Of a DNA stretch of 64,000 nt, positions 36,841 to 45,886 are shown piece by piece. The stretch is taken from assembly GCF_000427095.1 (NCBI RefSeq), contig NC_021487.1:2501325-2565324 (forward strand). The letters are read 5' to 3'. Both the position numbers and the translations under genes were made by a program. Each line of letters starts with the position of its first letter. The stretch's first letter is position 1. The DNA is from Chthonomonas calidirosea T49. GTDB lineage: Bacteria > Armatimonadota > Chthonomonadetes > Chthonomonadales > Chthonomonadaceae. A model generated the notes under the pieces. It made no database searches. It was not told where the DNA came from and saw nothing but the letters and a program-made list of their open reading frames with translations.

Positions 36841-38989
36841 GCAGGTGGAGTGAGACCGTTCCTGTTAGAAGGTCCTTAGGCAGGGAATAGGGTTGCGGCT
36901 TAATGCGATCGGGATGTGTCCAGTCGTTGTCGGCCATAGGGCTATCTGCCGTGAGAATGGTGGCGGAAGCGCTTCGGGCATCAAAACCGCTGAGTTCGAT
37001 TCGCACCTGGCGCTCGCCCTCTATCAAACGGTTTACGAGAAAGAGAGTCAGCGTGTTACGGTCTTTGGTAAGGGCGGCAAAGGCATCCACATCGGGCACA
37101 TCGGTTACGGCCTGGAGGCGGCCACGCGCTGGAACGTCCTGGCCTGGCCCTTCGATATGGATGGCCACCGGGTAGTAGGGCTTGGCCGCTGCATAGAGCT
37201 GTTGGGTGTAGTATTGAGGGTCTACATAGACAACTCCACGTACCTTTTCAATGCAACCACCGTGCATAAAGCCCGTCATATTGGCGATGGAGATAAGATC
37301 GCTATGGCGCATCATCGCGTTAAGCATGAGAGCATTAAAGATGGCCCCTGAAAAGGTGCTGTGGTTTGGCACGCTACGCCAGTTAGGTCCCCCAACAATA
37401 ATGCCCCATTCGGTAACTGCCAGACGTGTGTGAGGCTGGGGCCCCTCCACCTGTTGAATAAGGTGCACCAATCCAGGAAACATCACTCTGTCGAGGAAGG
37501 TAGGAAAGGCCATAGCGCTTTGATACTGATCGTCGTAGTCTGGCGCCCCTGCCGCCTCCGGTAAAGGCAGCAGCGGATGGATGGAGAGGTAGTCGGGAGG
37601 ACGATTCCCTTCTTCCAGACTTCTGCGGAGTAGCGCCTCGTTCCAAGCGGCGTCGCGCGATAATCCTTCTGGGGTGAACTCGTCGCCCTTACCGGTAGCG
37701 ATAAGCTTTATGGTGGGGTCTGCCTGGAGCATGGCATCACGAAATCGAACAAAGCGTTGGGCATTACCTTGAGCGTCGGTATGGCCTATCTGCCAGCCCC
37801 CGTAAAGCTCGTTGCCCACTTCCCATATCTTTACACCGTAGGGGGCTGGATGGCCGTTTTCGGCGCGCATTCGGGCGTAGACGCTGGAATCGGGCGCGCC
37901 GTTGCAGTAGGCGACCCAGGCGGCAGCGTTCTCCGGTGTGCCATCGCCCGCATTCACGGTGATCTGGGGCTGTATGTGCAGTAGATGGCAAAAATGCAGG
38001 AACTCGTCCGTGCCGAAACGATTGCTCTGTATGCCGCCCCAGGCCGGGTTGCGCGAGCTAGGGCGTCGGTCAAGATGGCCTATACCGTCTTCCCAGTGAT
38101 AGCCGCTTGAAAAGTTTCCGCCGGGGTAGCGTAGAATGGGAATATGCCATTCACGGGCACGAGCCACCACTTCGGGGTCAAGCCCAGCGATGTTATCGGT
38201 TGGCATTAGCGAGATGCGATCCACGATCACTGGGTCTCCGCTCGTATGGGCGAGCACGAAACGATAGGCCTCGCCTTTCTGAGGGGTGGCTTCTTGAACC
38301 GAAAAAGTGAAGGTAATCTTTTGCCATGTGCTGCCATGTACAGAGATAGGGTGTTTCGCAAACACCTGCCCTTCACGGGCCTCTGTGCCCTCTATGCGTA
38401 GCTCAATGGTGCCCTCAGCTCCTAAACTGCGACAGAGCGCTTCGAAACGATAGCGTGGGTCGCGAGTAACCGGCAGAAATACGATCTGTTCAAGGCGACC
38501 TTCGTTGAGCGAGCTTGTACCTTGACCCGAAGAATCTTGCGATGATTTGGTAGGAACTCCGGTATCGGCCTTGAGAGCATTTGCTGCACTGGCGAGCTGA
38601 ACGGCATGAGGAGAGTAGTAGCCGCCTTCTACCCAAGTGGCATCTCCTTGCAGAGTCCAAAAAGGTGGAGCGGTGTTGGACGGGCTCTCCGGCTCGAGGC
38701 TCGGATTGAGGATAGCATCGGCGAGAATGCCTCTTTCAATGGCATGGCCGAGGTCTTCAAGGAAGTTTCCGAAGATATCCGGTGAGATGGGGGTACCGTA
38801 GGGTTCCGTTGCATTCACGGTAATCGTGGTGGTAGCATCGGTTGTGCGTGTGTAGAGATAGAGTGAGGGCCGGTGATGAGGTACTGGCATGGAGTTTGCT
38901 TGTCCTTTCTTGGAAAACGTGGAACAACAGATCAGGATGCCGAAAACGATTTGGAGCAGGTTTCGAGGAAAGGAAAAAACGTTTTTCAC
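36803..38989 (-). CDS. alpha-L-arabinofuranosidase, GH51
   Basis: A 728-aa secreted glycosidase that removes alpha-L-arabinofuranosyl groups from arabinan, arabinoxylan and the like. The N-terminal signal (VFSFPRNLLQIVFGILICCSTF) supports the GTG start at 38989 (GAAAGG about 11 nt upstream). The frame opens as far as a GTG at 39052, but that start lies inside the operator dyad. After TEPYGTPISPDIFGNFLEDLGHA comes a carbohydrate-binding-like insert (about 100-230), then the (beta/alpha)8 barrel with acid/base WEVGNELYG (E394) and nucleophile TEWGI (E527), and a C-terminal beta domain. It is divergent from a LacI-type regulator, its probable controller. Confidence 0.9.
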   Translation of the reverse strand: MKNVFSFPRNLLQIVFGILICCSTFSKKGQANSMPVPHHRPSLYLYTRTTDATTTITVNATEPYGTPISPDIFGNFLEDLGHAIERGILADAILNPSLEPESPSNTAPPFWTLQGDATWVEGGYYSPHAVQLASAANALKADTGVPTKSSQDSSGQGTSSLNEGRLEQIVFLPVTRDPRYRFEALCRSLGAEGTIELRIEGTEAREGQVFAKHPISVHGSTWQKITFTFSVQEATPQKGEAYRFVLAHTSGDPVIVDRISLMPTDNIAGLDPEVVARAREWHIPILRYPGGNFSSGYHWEDGIGHLDRRPSSRNPAWGGIQSNRFGTDEFLHFCHLLHIQPQITVNAGDGTPENAAAWVAYCNGAPDSSVYARMRAENGHPAPYGVKIWEVGNELYGGWQIGHTDAQGNAQRFVRFRDAMLQADPTIKLIATGKGDEFTPEGLSRDAAWNEALLRRSLEEGNRPPDYLSIHPLLPLPEAAGAPDYDDQYQSAMAFPTFLDRVMFPGLVHLIQQVEGPQPHTRLAVTEWGIIVGGPNWRSVPNHSTFSGAIFNALMLNAMMRHSDLISIANMTGFMHGGCIEKVRGVVYVDPQYYTQQLYAAAKPYYPVAIHIEGPGQDVPARGRLQAVTDVPDVDAFAALTKDRNTLTLFLVNRLIEGERQVRIELSGFDARSASATILTADSPMADNDWTHPDRIKPQPYSLPKDLLTGTVSLHLPAHTLLVLTLHR

Positions 38990-39048
38990 CGTTGGTTGCG
39001 GCCTTTCATAGGAGTGTCTTTCTCTGTCTCGGCTTTGTAAATGGCTTG

Positions 39049-39079
39049 GCACACATTGACCAAGTTGGTTTTCGTGTGC
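39049..39079. promoter_or_regulatory. nested dyad operator overlapping the lacI-type promoter
   Basis: Two inverted repeats share one centre (39064): GCACAC (39049-39054) with GTGTGC (39074-39079), and inside them ACCAAGTTGGT (39059-39069). They lie across a promoter candidate TTGACC (39056-39061) with TATAAT/TATATA (39080-39087) read rightwards, and upstream of the GH51 gene read leftwards. This is a likely operator for the divergent LacI-family regulator acting on itself and the arabinofuranosidase. Confidence 0.6.
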
Positions 39080-39087
39080 TATATAAT
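39056..39087 (+). promoter_or_regulatory. promoter candidate for LacI-family regulator
   Basis: TTGACC (39056-39061) and TATATA (39080-39085, 18-nt spacing) or TATAAT (39082-39087, 20-nt spacing). The dyad centred at 39064 covers the -35 and spacer. Confidence 0.5.
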
Positions 39088-39207
39088 TTATGATGACATC
39101 AAGCTGAACGTTAGGTCAAGAGAGGACTCTATTCGTCTTGCTCCTATCGATTCGTGCTGCCTTTCGTTGAAAAGTTTCTTGCTTTCTAGCGAGTAGAGAG
39201 TGGAAAA

Positions 39208-40224
39208 ATGGCCACAGGAAAGCCTACCCTGCGTGAAATCGCCCGTCTTGCCAATGTCCATTATGCGACGGCCTCCTATGTCCTTAATGGTGCACGGAGC
39301 AGCACACGTGTTTCGGAAGAGACTCGTCAGAGGGTACTTGCTGCGGCTCGTGAACTGGGTTACACGGTAAACCGAGCGGCTCAACAGTTACGCACCCGTC
39401 GGAGCCATGTGGTGGGGCTTTTGGTTGGTGGGCTAGAAAATCCCTTCTTTGCTCGCATGGTATCGCTGTGCGCCATCGCGTTGGAACGACGTGGTTATGA
39501 GTTTATTTTGAATACCCGACGTGCCGATGAGTCCAACGACCTACACCTGTTGGAAACGCTCAACTCCCGTCGGCCCGATGGCATGATCCTCTGGTGCGAG
39601 ACCCCCACTCAGGTGCTGGAGCGAGCACAGCAGCCCGATATGGAGAATGTGGTTGTCATTGGTTATCTCGTGCCCAATCGGGATAGCGTTCGCGCGCTCT
39701 TTACCACTGGTCTACAGGAGGCGGTGGATCATCTTTGTGAGCGAGGCTATCGGCGAATCGGCTACGTCGCTCCGGCATCAGCGGTAGCACGTAACGATGT
39801 AAGAGGCCAATTTTATAACCAGTTTGCTGAGAAAAATGGGCAAGCACCGCTCGTCTACACCTACCCAGGAACCGCCTACGATGTTGGGGCAGCTCGTGCT
39901 TGTGCAGAGCAGATTGCCGACGACCCCCAGCGTCCGGACGCTCTTCTCTGCTTCAACGACATGACGGCCTTAGGGGTGCTCTCTGGCCTTCGGCGAAAAG
40001 GGATACGAGTTCCGCAGGATATGGGGCTTGTGGGATGCGACGATCTGCCTCTCATTTCCCAACTCGACCTGCCGCTTACAACGCTTAGCTATCCTTTGGA
40101 GGAGATATGCAATGCGGCCGTCAACATGTTGATGGAACGCCTTAACGCCCTTTACAAAGGCGAGGAGTTGCCTCCTCGCCATGTTGAAGTTCCCACACAC
40201 CTGATTATTCGCTCTTCCACTTGA
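39208..40224 (+). CDS. LacI/GalR family transcriptional regulator
   Basis: A 338-aa repressor-type protein. The N-terminal helix-turn-helix (TLREIARLANVHYATASYVLNG, about 7-28) and hinge helix (NRAAQQLRTRRS) are followed by a periplasmic-binding-protein-like effector domain (VVGLLVGGLENPFFARM to the C-terminal LTTLSYPLEEICNAAVNML). The usual VSRVLN in the recognition helix is ASYVLN. The effector is probably a sugar released by the divergent arabinofuranosidase; that is inference from position. The nested dyad in the shared promoter is the candidate operator. Confidence 0.88.
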   Translation: MATGKPTLREIARLANVHYATASYVLNGARSSTRVSEETRQRVLAAARELGYTVNRAAQQLRTRRSHVVGLLVGGLENPFFARMVSLCAIALERRGYEFILNTRRADESNDLHLLETLNSRRPDGMILWCETPTQVLERAQQPDMENVVVIGYLVPNRDSVRALFTTGLQEAVDHLCERGYRRIGYVAPASAVARNDVRGQFYNQFAEKNGQAPLVYTYPGTAYDVGAARACAEQIADDPQRPDALLCFNDMTALGVLSGLRRKGIRVPQDMGLVGCDDLPLISQLDLPLTTLSYPLEEICNAAVNMLMERLNALYKGEELPPRHVEVPTHLIIRSST

Positions 40225-40299
40225 TTTCAGCTTCTTCTGCAGAAATTTTACTGCATCAGCTACGACACAGCAAGGCGAAAGAAGCTCGTCTCTAGCCCT

Positions 40300-42198
40300 T
40301 CACTTAGCCGATGTTGTAGAGGGGCTTGTAGAGGCTACGGTAACCGGATTTTGCGGTATCACATTGAGATGCTCCGAATCTATGGTAGCGAATATAAAGG
40401 CGATGCACATTTCATCGGTTGTTTTCTCTCCCCATCCAACCTCTTTTGGATGCTCGCGATTGGGGTTATAGGGGTTGTCGCTTGAGTTATCGTAGTAGGC
40501 CACCAGGTGAACAACGCTGCCTTTGGGCAGGGCAACCGGCTGGCGGTACCAATAGGTGCGTTGCCAGTTAAAATCCCAGTTTTTAATCCAGATAAGAGGC
40601 ACCTCTTTACCATTTGGCAACGTAGCCCAAAGCTTCATCTCCTTCCCAAGCAGGTGCATGTGCGGCATAATGCTTAGCACGTGGCAATTTACAGGGACAG
40701 TGGTTTGCGCATCCACTTCATAGTGCGGGGCGCCCGGCGGGATGTGGAAGCCGAAGTTTGCTACCATGCTGACCACCGCGTTTTTATGAACCGGCTCTTT
40801 GGCCAAGTAAAGCCCGAAGCTAGTTTGGTCGGTATGGGGAACACCGTTCTTATGATAATGCACTTGCAGAACCAGCAGGGCGCCTTTGGGAATGCACATG
40901 GCCACGCCGGGAGGGGCGAACTGAGGTGCGTTGCCGGGCGCCCACCCGCCTAAGAAGCCGGTGGGTATAAAGCCGGGGCCACCAAAGCTCGTATAGCCGG
41001 GCTCTTTGTCGTCTGGATGCTCTTTATGAAACTTCGCCTCAACGTTTGGAGAGAGATGAAGACCATCCACATAGACGATAACGTGGTGGACAACCGCCCG
41101 AGCGTCGGGATGAACCTCTACTGCGCGCACCCATGCATCGTGGGTAAAGTGGGGATCGATGATAAAGTTACGGTACACGTCGTCGCCATCTGCAGCCACG
41201 TGATAAGGCTGATCGGAATGGAAAACGAGATCGGGTTTCCCCAGCTGCCATCCAGAGGAGTAGTGGGGCATAGGGGGCGTCGCGCTGAGATCGCCTGCGG
41301 GCGCACCCGCCTTCGCCCATTTTACCAGCACCTCTTTCTCAGCGGAGGTTAGCGTATAGTGATGTTCGCCAATAAAGTCGCCATAGCCAGGTACTGGTTT
41401 CCACGGTGGCATGGTGCCGTTTTGCGTGTAGCGGACGATGTCGGGCGCCCAAGCCGCAGCGTCTTTGTAGGTCGTTAGAGAGAAGGGGGCCACCTGCCCA
41501 GGACGATGGCACTCGACGCAATGGGCTTGAAGGATGGGGGCCACATCGTGGGCATAAGTGGGTGTCCCAGGGCGAAGCACCACCGAAGTTACAGGGCCTC
41601 TACGGATGATACAGCCGAAGGAGGGCAGATTAGGGTGAGGAACCGGACGGCCTGCTAATACGTCTTCAATGGCCTGTTGCAGATCGTGGGAGGTCACTTT
41701 GGTGGTAACGACGTTGTCGTCAATGCGCCCGCGGTAACAGACTTTGCCCTGGCGGTTGACAACGACGGCTTCTGGAGTGTAGGCGGCTTTGAACTGAGAG
41801 ACCAGTAGACCTGCTTTATCCTGAACAATAGGAAAGGGAAATCCGTGCTCTTTGGCATTACGTTGGATGTCGGAAAGGCTCTCTTGAATGTCGGGGTAGA
41901 CACCGAAAAACTGCACATCCTTGCCGGTAAACTGGCGCGCCAGTTCGGCTAGGCGTGGGCCGTAAAGGTTAGAGACGGGACACTGACAGGAAAGAAAGAG
42001 GAAAACGGTGGCTTTGTGAGAGGCAATAGTCGCCCAGGAATAGGTTTGTCCGGCGATATCGCGAAACTCAAGATGGGTAGTCTGAAGCGAAGCCCTCTCT
42101 GAACTCCCTCTTCCTGAAGCAGACCATCCAACGAGCGCCAACAGCCCAAGCGCTACTAAGAACCAACTCCCTAGTTTTAAACCGCCAAGCTTTCTCAT
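40300..42198 (-). CDS. redoxin / cytochrome c / copper monooxygenase-like fusion
   Basis: A 632-aa exported protein. The N-terminal hydrophobic signal/anchor (FLVALGLLALVGW) leads to a thioredoxin-fold peroxiredoxin-like domain (about 35-190) with FLSCQCPVSN. A cytochrome c-type haem site follows, AHCVECH (about 225-240). The C-terminal half has histidine-rich copper sites of the type II copper monooxygenase fold (VVHHVIVYVD, LQVHYHKNG, MPHMHLLGKEM). Extracytoplasmic redox chemistry is certain in outline; the substrate is unknown. ATG 42198 is preferred: AAGGAG lies 11 nt upstream, while GTG 42210 almost abuts the SD. Confidence 0.85.
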   Translation of the reverse strand: MRKLGGLKLGSWFLVALGLLALVGWSASGRGSSERASLQTTHLEFRDIAGQTYSWATIASHKATVFLFLSCQCPVSNLYGPRLAELARQFTGKDVQFFGVYPDIQESLSDIQRNAKEHGFPFPIVQDKAGLLVSQFKAAYTPEAVVVNRQGKVCYRGRIDDNVVTTKVTSHDLQQAIEDVLAGRPVPHPNLPSFGCIIRRGPVTSVVLRPGTPTYAHDVAPILQAHCVECHRPGQVAPFSLTTYKDAAAWAPDIVRYTQNGTMPPWKPVPGYGDFIGEHHYTLTSAEKEVLVKWAKAGAPAGDLSATPPMPHYSSGWQLGKPDLVFHSDQPYHVAADGDDVYRNFIIDPHFTHDAWVRAVEVHPDARAVVHHVIVYVDGLHLSPNVEAKFHKEHPDDKEPGYTSFGGPGFIPTGFLGGWAPGNAPQFAPPGVAMCIPKGALLVLQVHYHKNGVPHTDQTSFGLYLAKEPVHKNAVVSMVANFGFHIPPGAPHYEVDAQTTVPVNCHVLSIMPHMHLLGKEMKLWATLPNGKEVPLIWIKNWDFNWQRTYWYRQPVALPKGSVVHLVAYYDNSSDNPYNPNREHPKEVGWGEKTTDEMCIAFIFATIDSEHLNVIPQNPVTVASTSPSTTSAK

Positions 42199-42365
42199 CC
42201 TAATCCACACTCCTTCAAAGTTGTTAACGTGGTTTCTCTAAAGAATTACGAAACGATTGCCCCATTGTATCCTTTTTTCGCCTTGCTGTCTTTTGAGGTA
42301 ACATGCATCTATCATCTTCTTTTTAGCATACCTCAGTTGGTCTTAGAAAAGGGGCTTTAGGTTCT

Positions 42366-43505
42366 ATGCAGGATGGGCATGCTCCCGCCGTAGCGGAGGA
42401 TGGCAAAACGCGTGCCTGGGCAACCGTTCATCTGGCAGCCATTCGCGCCAATATTGCCACCCTTCGGAGAATTGCCGGCCCTTCTAAAGAGATTATGGCC
42501 GTTGTAAAGGCGGATGCATATGGGCATGGCCTGCTTGCGGTGGCCAAAGCGGCTTTAGAGGCTGGGGTTCAATGGCTTGGAGTGGCCACTGTAGAGGAGG
42601 GAAGGTGCCTCCGTCGGGCTGGCATTACCTGCCCGATCGCCCTGCTCTGTGTGCCCGCTCCCCAAGAGGCCGAATGGGTCGTGCAATACAATCTAACACC
42701 CCTTATTGGTAGCGAGGATGTGTTGAGAGCGCTCGTGGCCGCCGGATGTCGTGAGGCCCATTTAGAAGTTGACACCGGCATGGGACGTGCGGGCGTTTTG
42801 CCCGAGGAGGCCACCGCTCTATGGAGACTCGCACAGAGCCGCGGTCTTGCCTTTACCGGTTTGGGCACTCATTTTGCCGATGCCGAGAATCCTCAAGACG
42901 AGCTTAGTCAAAAGCAGCTAGAATGCTTTCATTGGGTTCGTTCCACCTTAGAGAAGGCGGGAGCGAGGTTCCGATGGATTCACAGCGCCAACAGCGCTGC
43001 GTTACTGGCAGGTTTGGACTCCGAATCGAATCTAGTGCGACCCGGCCTGCTTGTCTACGGCATACTGCCCAGTACTCGTCAGAACCAGCTCTGGCGTACG
43101 CAATTTCTGCCAGCACTTCAGCTTGAGGCTTCTATTGGCACCGTGCGAGAACTGCCTCAAGGACATTCTATTAGCTATGGAGCCACCCATCGGCTTACCC
43201 GCCCTTCTCGCGTGGCCACCGCTCTCATAGGATATGGAGATGGATACCCACGTCGGCTTTCTAACCAAGGCTACATGCTGGTGCATGGCCAAAAAGCCCC
43301 TATATTGGGTCGAATCTGCATGGATCAGACCGTTCTCGATGTCACCGAGATTCCTTTCGTCCAGTCGGGCGATGTGGCCGTCGCCATCGGAAAGCAGGGC
43401 ACAGAGTGCCTCTTTGTAGAGGAGTTAGCCAAATCCGTCGGCACAACCGAACACGAAATTACTACCTGCCTCACCCAGCGTATCCCACGCTTTTTTGAAC
43501 CTTAA
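42366..43505 (+). CDS. alr: alanine racemase
   Basis: A 379-aa PLP enzyme that makes D-alanine for peptidoglycan. It has the PLP lysine motif AVVKADAYGHG (K48), the TIM-barrel strands (VDTGMGRAG, IHSANSAA, VRPGLLVYG), the second catalytic tyrosine in SISYGATHRL, and the C-terminal beta domain with GRICMDQTVLDVTE. Length is typical. An imperfect inverted repeat (GAGGTA...TACCTC, about 42295-42334) lies upstream of the ATG; its role is unclear. The gene is followed by a weak hairpin with TTTT (about 43553-43580). Confidence 0.93.
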   Translation: MQDGHAPAVAEDGKTRAWATVHLAAIRANIATLRRIAGPSKEIMAVVKADAYGHGLLAVAKAALEAGVQWLGVATVEEGRCLRRAGITCPIALLCVPAPQEAEWVVQYNLTPLIGSEDVLRALVAAGCREAHLEVDTGMGRAGVLPEEATALWRLAQSRGLAFTGLGTHFADAENPQDELSQKQLECFHWVRSTLEKAGARFRWIHSANSAALLAGLDSESNLVRPGLLVYGILPSTRQNQLWRTQFLPALQLEASIGTVRELPQGHSISYGATHRLTRPSRVATALIGYGDGYPRRLSNQGYMLVHGQKAPILGRICMDQTVLDVTEIPFVQSGDVAVAIGKQGTECLFVEELAKSVGTTEHEITTCLTQRIPRFFEP

Positions 43506-43647
43506 GACCTCTTTTTCCGCTTTCACCCCTCCACAGAGCATTTTCTATTAGGTGTTGTGAACTATTTCACACCCCTTTTGTGAAGTAGGTAACAGTGCAT
43601 GTCTCACAGCCTAGCTATCATAGATAAGTGTGATGCGACGTTTCTAT

Positions 43648-43699
43648 GGCGACACCGATGACGCTGCCCTAGAAGGTGTCCCGTTCACTCGGTGTCGCC
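43648..43699 (+). promoter_or_regulatory. structured RNA leader with two exclusive pairings
   Basis: GGCGACACCGA (43648-43658) pairs perfectly over 11 bp with TCGGTGTCGCC (43689-43699), followed by ACCTTTTTCC, a terminator-like end. GGTGTC at 43675-43680 can pair with the same GACACC, giving a competing shorter hairpin that would free the terminator arm. It lies 40 nt before the SD of the WD40-TPR-ankyrin gene. It does not match the fluoride riboswitch or any leader class I know. Confidence 0.5.
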
Positions 43700-43738
43700 A
43701 CCTTTTTCCAAAATCGTGAAGTTTTATGGAGAAGCGCA

Positions 43739-45874
43739 ATGCAACACAACAGGTTGTTCGAGCTAACCGGTCTGGAGTCGGTGGGGGGTCTTAGCGCGCT
43801 TTGCTTCACACCCGATGAGAATCACATCGTGGTGGGTAGCACAAAGGGAACAATATGGTTTCAAGAGGCACGTCCTAACAGCGAACCGATAGTGTTGGGG
43901 CACCATCGAGAGCCGGTGTGGGCTGTTAATGCTTTAGATGCGGAACTGGTGGCATCGGCCTCGGAAGATGGAACAGTCCGAGTTTGGCATCTTGAGCAAC
44001 AGCGCTGTCATCACATTTTTCGTGCTGCCTTTCCGCTGCGCACAATGGTGTGTGCCGACGGGCTGCTTGTAATGGGAGGGAAAAGTCGTCATCTCCTTTG
44101 TCAGGATGTCTACACATGGCAGGTGCTGCCGGATCTGGGCCCCCATAATGGGGAGGTTACGGCGTTGGCGCTTTCTGCAGATGGCAAGATTCTTTTTGCC
44201 GGCCTAGGTTCTCATCAGGGAGGGATCTATGTTTGGGATTTGCAGAAGGGCGAGGCGATCACGCTGTTGACAGGGCCGGGTGCACCTGTAACGGCCTTGG
44301 CCTGCCATCCGAAAGAGGAGCATCTCCTTGCGGCCTATGCCAATGGGGAGCTGATCTGCTGGCATATGCAGGAAAAGCGGCAGGTTGAGCGGTTCGAACT
44401 CGGTGAGGTCGTTTTCGACATGGCTTTCCTTCACCCTCATGCAGTGGTGGTTCGGACAGGCACTGGTAAACTCGATATTTGGAGCCTAAGGCCTCTAGCA
44501 CCCGCATTTTCATGCTTGGTCGCTCCTATAACGGCACGCGCCTTTGCGCTTGCGCCCGGGAAAGGCCTCATCGCTATTGCGGCTTCTGACGGGAAAGTCT
44601 ATGTCTGCACCTATCCGCAACAGCACCCCTCCTCTCCTTCGCACGGTCATCATCGCGACCAGGGGCCTGTAGGTGAAGCACCCAAAACCCCTCCTCCCGT
44701 AGAAACCGAAGACCCTGAGGGCGACTACGATCTGGCAAAGCGGGCGATCGAGAAAAGCCCTTCTTTTGAAAACCTCATGCGCCTTGGGCAAGCTTGTGCT
44801 CGCCTCTCCCTCTATCGAGAGGCGCTCGAGACCTTCGAGCGCGCCGTGACTATCGATTCGGGACATCCAGAAGCGCGCTTTCAGGTGGGGATGTTCTCTC
44901 TGCATCTTGGAGAGTTCGCAAAGGCCAAAGAGGCCTTTCGAACTGTGCTCGATCTTGTGCCAGATCACGCTCCGGCCCACAATAACTTGGGCACTCTTTT
45001 GTTACAGGCAGGCCAATTCGATGCGGCTCTAGCGCATTTTCGCAAAGCCGTCCAAATTCGCCCGAACTATCCTTTAGCCTACGTAAACCTTGGCCTTGCC
45101 TATCGGTACCTTCAAAAACCGGAAAAGGCGAAGGCCGCATTTCAACAAGCCATCGAGCTTGCGCCCTATCTACCTGTTGCCCACTATCAGATGGGGCTGC
45201 TCTGTTTGGAGCTGGGAGACCAGAACGGGGCACGGGAACACTATCTCATCCTTACACAGCTTGATCGACGTCTCGCGGTAAGGCTGCGCGAGCACTTGTT
45301 TCGCGTCCCCACCGACCTGACAGAGCAGAAATGGAAAGAGATACACCGCCTTTCGGAGCGCTTGTTGCGGTCTGCGGCTCAAGGAGACACAGAGACGGTC
45401 GCGCTGCTGTTGGCGCTAGGTGCTTCCGTACATGAGACAGAACCGGAGATGGAGCGTACAGCGCTGCTGTTAGCATCCGCTGGAGGCCACATCCGTACCA
45501 TCGATCTGTTGCTCGATGCCGGTGCGGAGGCAAACGAGAGCGATCGTTTTGGCAAAACGGCTCTTTATCTGGCAGCGGAGGGAGGACATGTGGAGGCGTT
45601 GCGACGTCTGCTGCGCGCCCGCGCAAACCCGAATTTTGCCGACTGTAACGGGCAAACCCCTCTTCATGTTGCCGCTAGCAGAGGCTGCGAATTGAGTGTG
45701 TTCCTGCTGCTTGAGGCCGGTGCCATGGATGACCTGATGGATAATCAGGGCAAAACACCTCTTGAGCTTGCCCAAGCGAATCGGCATTGGGACTGTGTGA
45801 AGCTGCTTAAAAATGTGGGAGCCGTGATGCCCTCGGCGTCGCTGAGTGGGTTGCTCAAATCGTCGTTACCATAG
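43739..45874 (+). CDS. WD40-TPR-ankyrin repeat protein
   Basis: A 711-aa soluble protein without signal peptide or membrane segment, made of three repeat scaffolds in series. WD40 blades cover about 10-300 (ASASEDGTVRVWHL, GGIYVWDLQ, GKLDIWSL), then a proline-rich linker. Five to six TPRs cover about 335-535 (EALETFERAVTIDSGHPEARF, AHNNLGTLLLQAGQFDAALAHF, AYVNLGLAYRYLQKPEKAKAAF), and four ankyrin repeats about 555-700 (RTALLLASAGGHIRTIDLLLDAGA, KTALYLAAEGGHVEALRRLL, QTPLHVAASRGCELSVFLLLEAGA). It has no enzymatic motif, so it is a cytoplasmic scaffold or adaptor of unknown partner. ATG 43739 chosen for GGAGAAG 5 nt upstream; a GTG at 43676 would fall inside the leader hairpin. Confidence 0.85.
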   Translation: MQHNRLFELTGLESVGGLSALCFTPDENHIVVGSTKGTIWFQEARPNSEPIVLGHHREPVWAVNALDAELVASASEDGTVRVWHLEQQRCHHIFRAAFPLRTMVCADGLLVMGGKSRHLLCQDVYTWQVLPDLGPHNGEVTALALSADGKILFAGLGSHQGGIYVWDLQKGEAITLLTGPGAPVTALACHPKEEHLLAAYANGELICWHMQEKRQVERFELGEVVFDMAFLHPHAVVVRTGTGKLDIWSLRPLAPAFSCLVAPITARAFALAPGKGLIAIAASDGKVYVCTYPQQHPSSPSHGHHRDQGPVGEAPKTPPPVETEDPEGDYDLAKRAIEKSPSFENLMRLGQACARLSLYREALETFERAVTIDSGHPEARFQVGMFSLHLGEFAKAKEAFRTVLDLVPDHAPAHNNLGTLLLQAGQFDAALAHFRKAVQIRPNYPLAYVNLGLAYRYLQKPEKAKAAFQQAIELAPYLPVAHYQMGLLCLELGDQNGAREHYLILTQLDRRLAVRLREHLFRVPTDLTEQKWKEIHRLSERLLRSAAQGDTETVALLLALGASVHETEPEMERTALLLASAGGHIRTIDLLLDAGAEANESDRFGKTALYLAAEGGHVEALRRLLRARANPNFADCNGQTPLHVAASRGCELSVFLLLEAGAMDDLMDNQGKTPLELAQANRHWDCVKLLKNVGAVMPSASLSGLLKSSLP

Positions 45875-45886
45875 CAGCTCATCTGG

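Noticed and set aside
38990-39052. GTG 39052 as start of the arabinofuranosidase
   Set aside because: It falls within the operator dyad and adds a hydrophilic stretch before the signal peptide; GTG 38989 has a better SD.
43648-43699. Second fluoride riboswitch
   Set aside because: It has a GATGAC element by chance, but lacks the CCGCC and CTNATGNCTCCT parts and its stem order is different.
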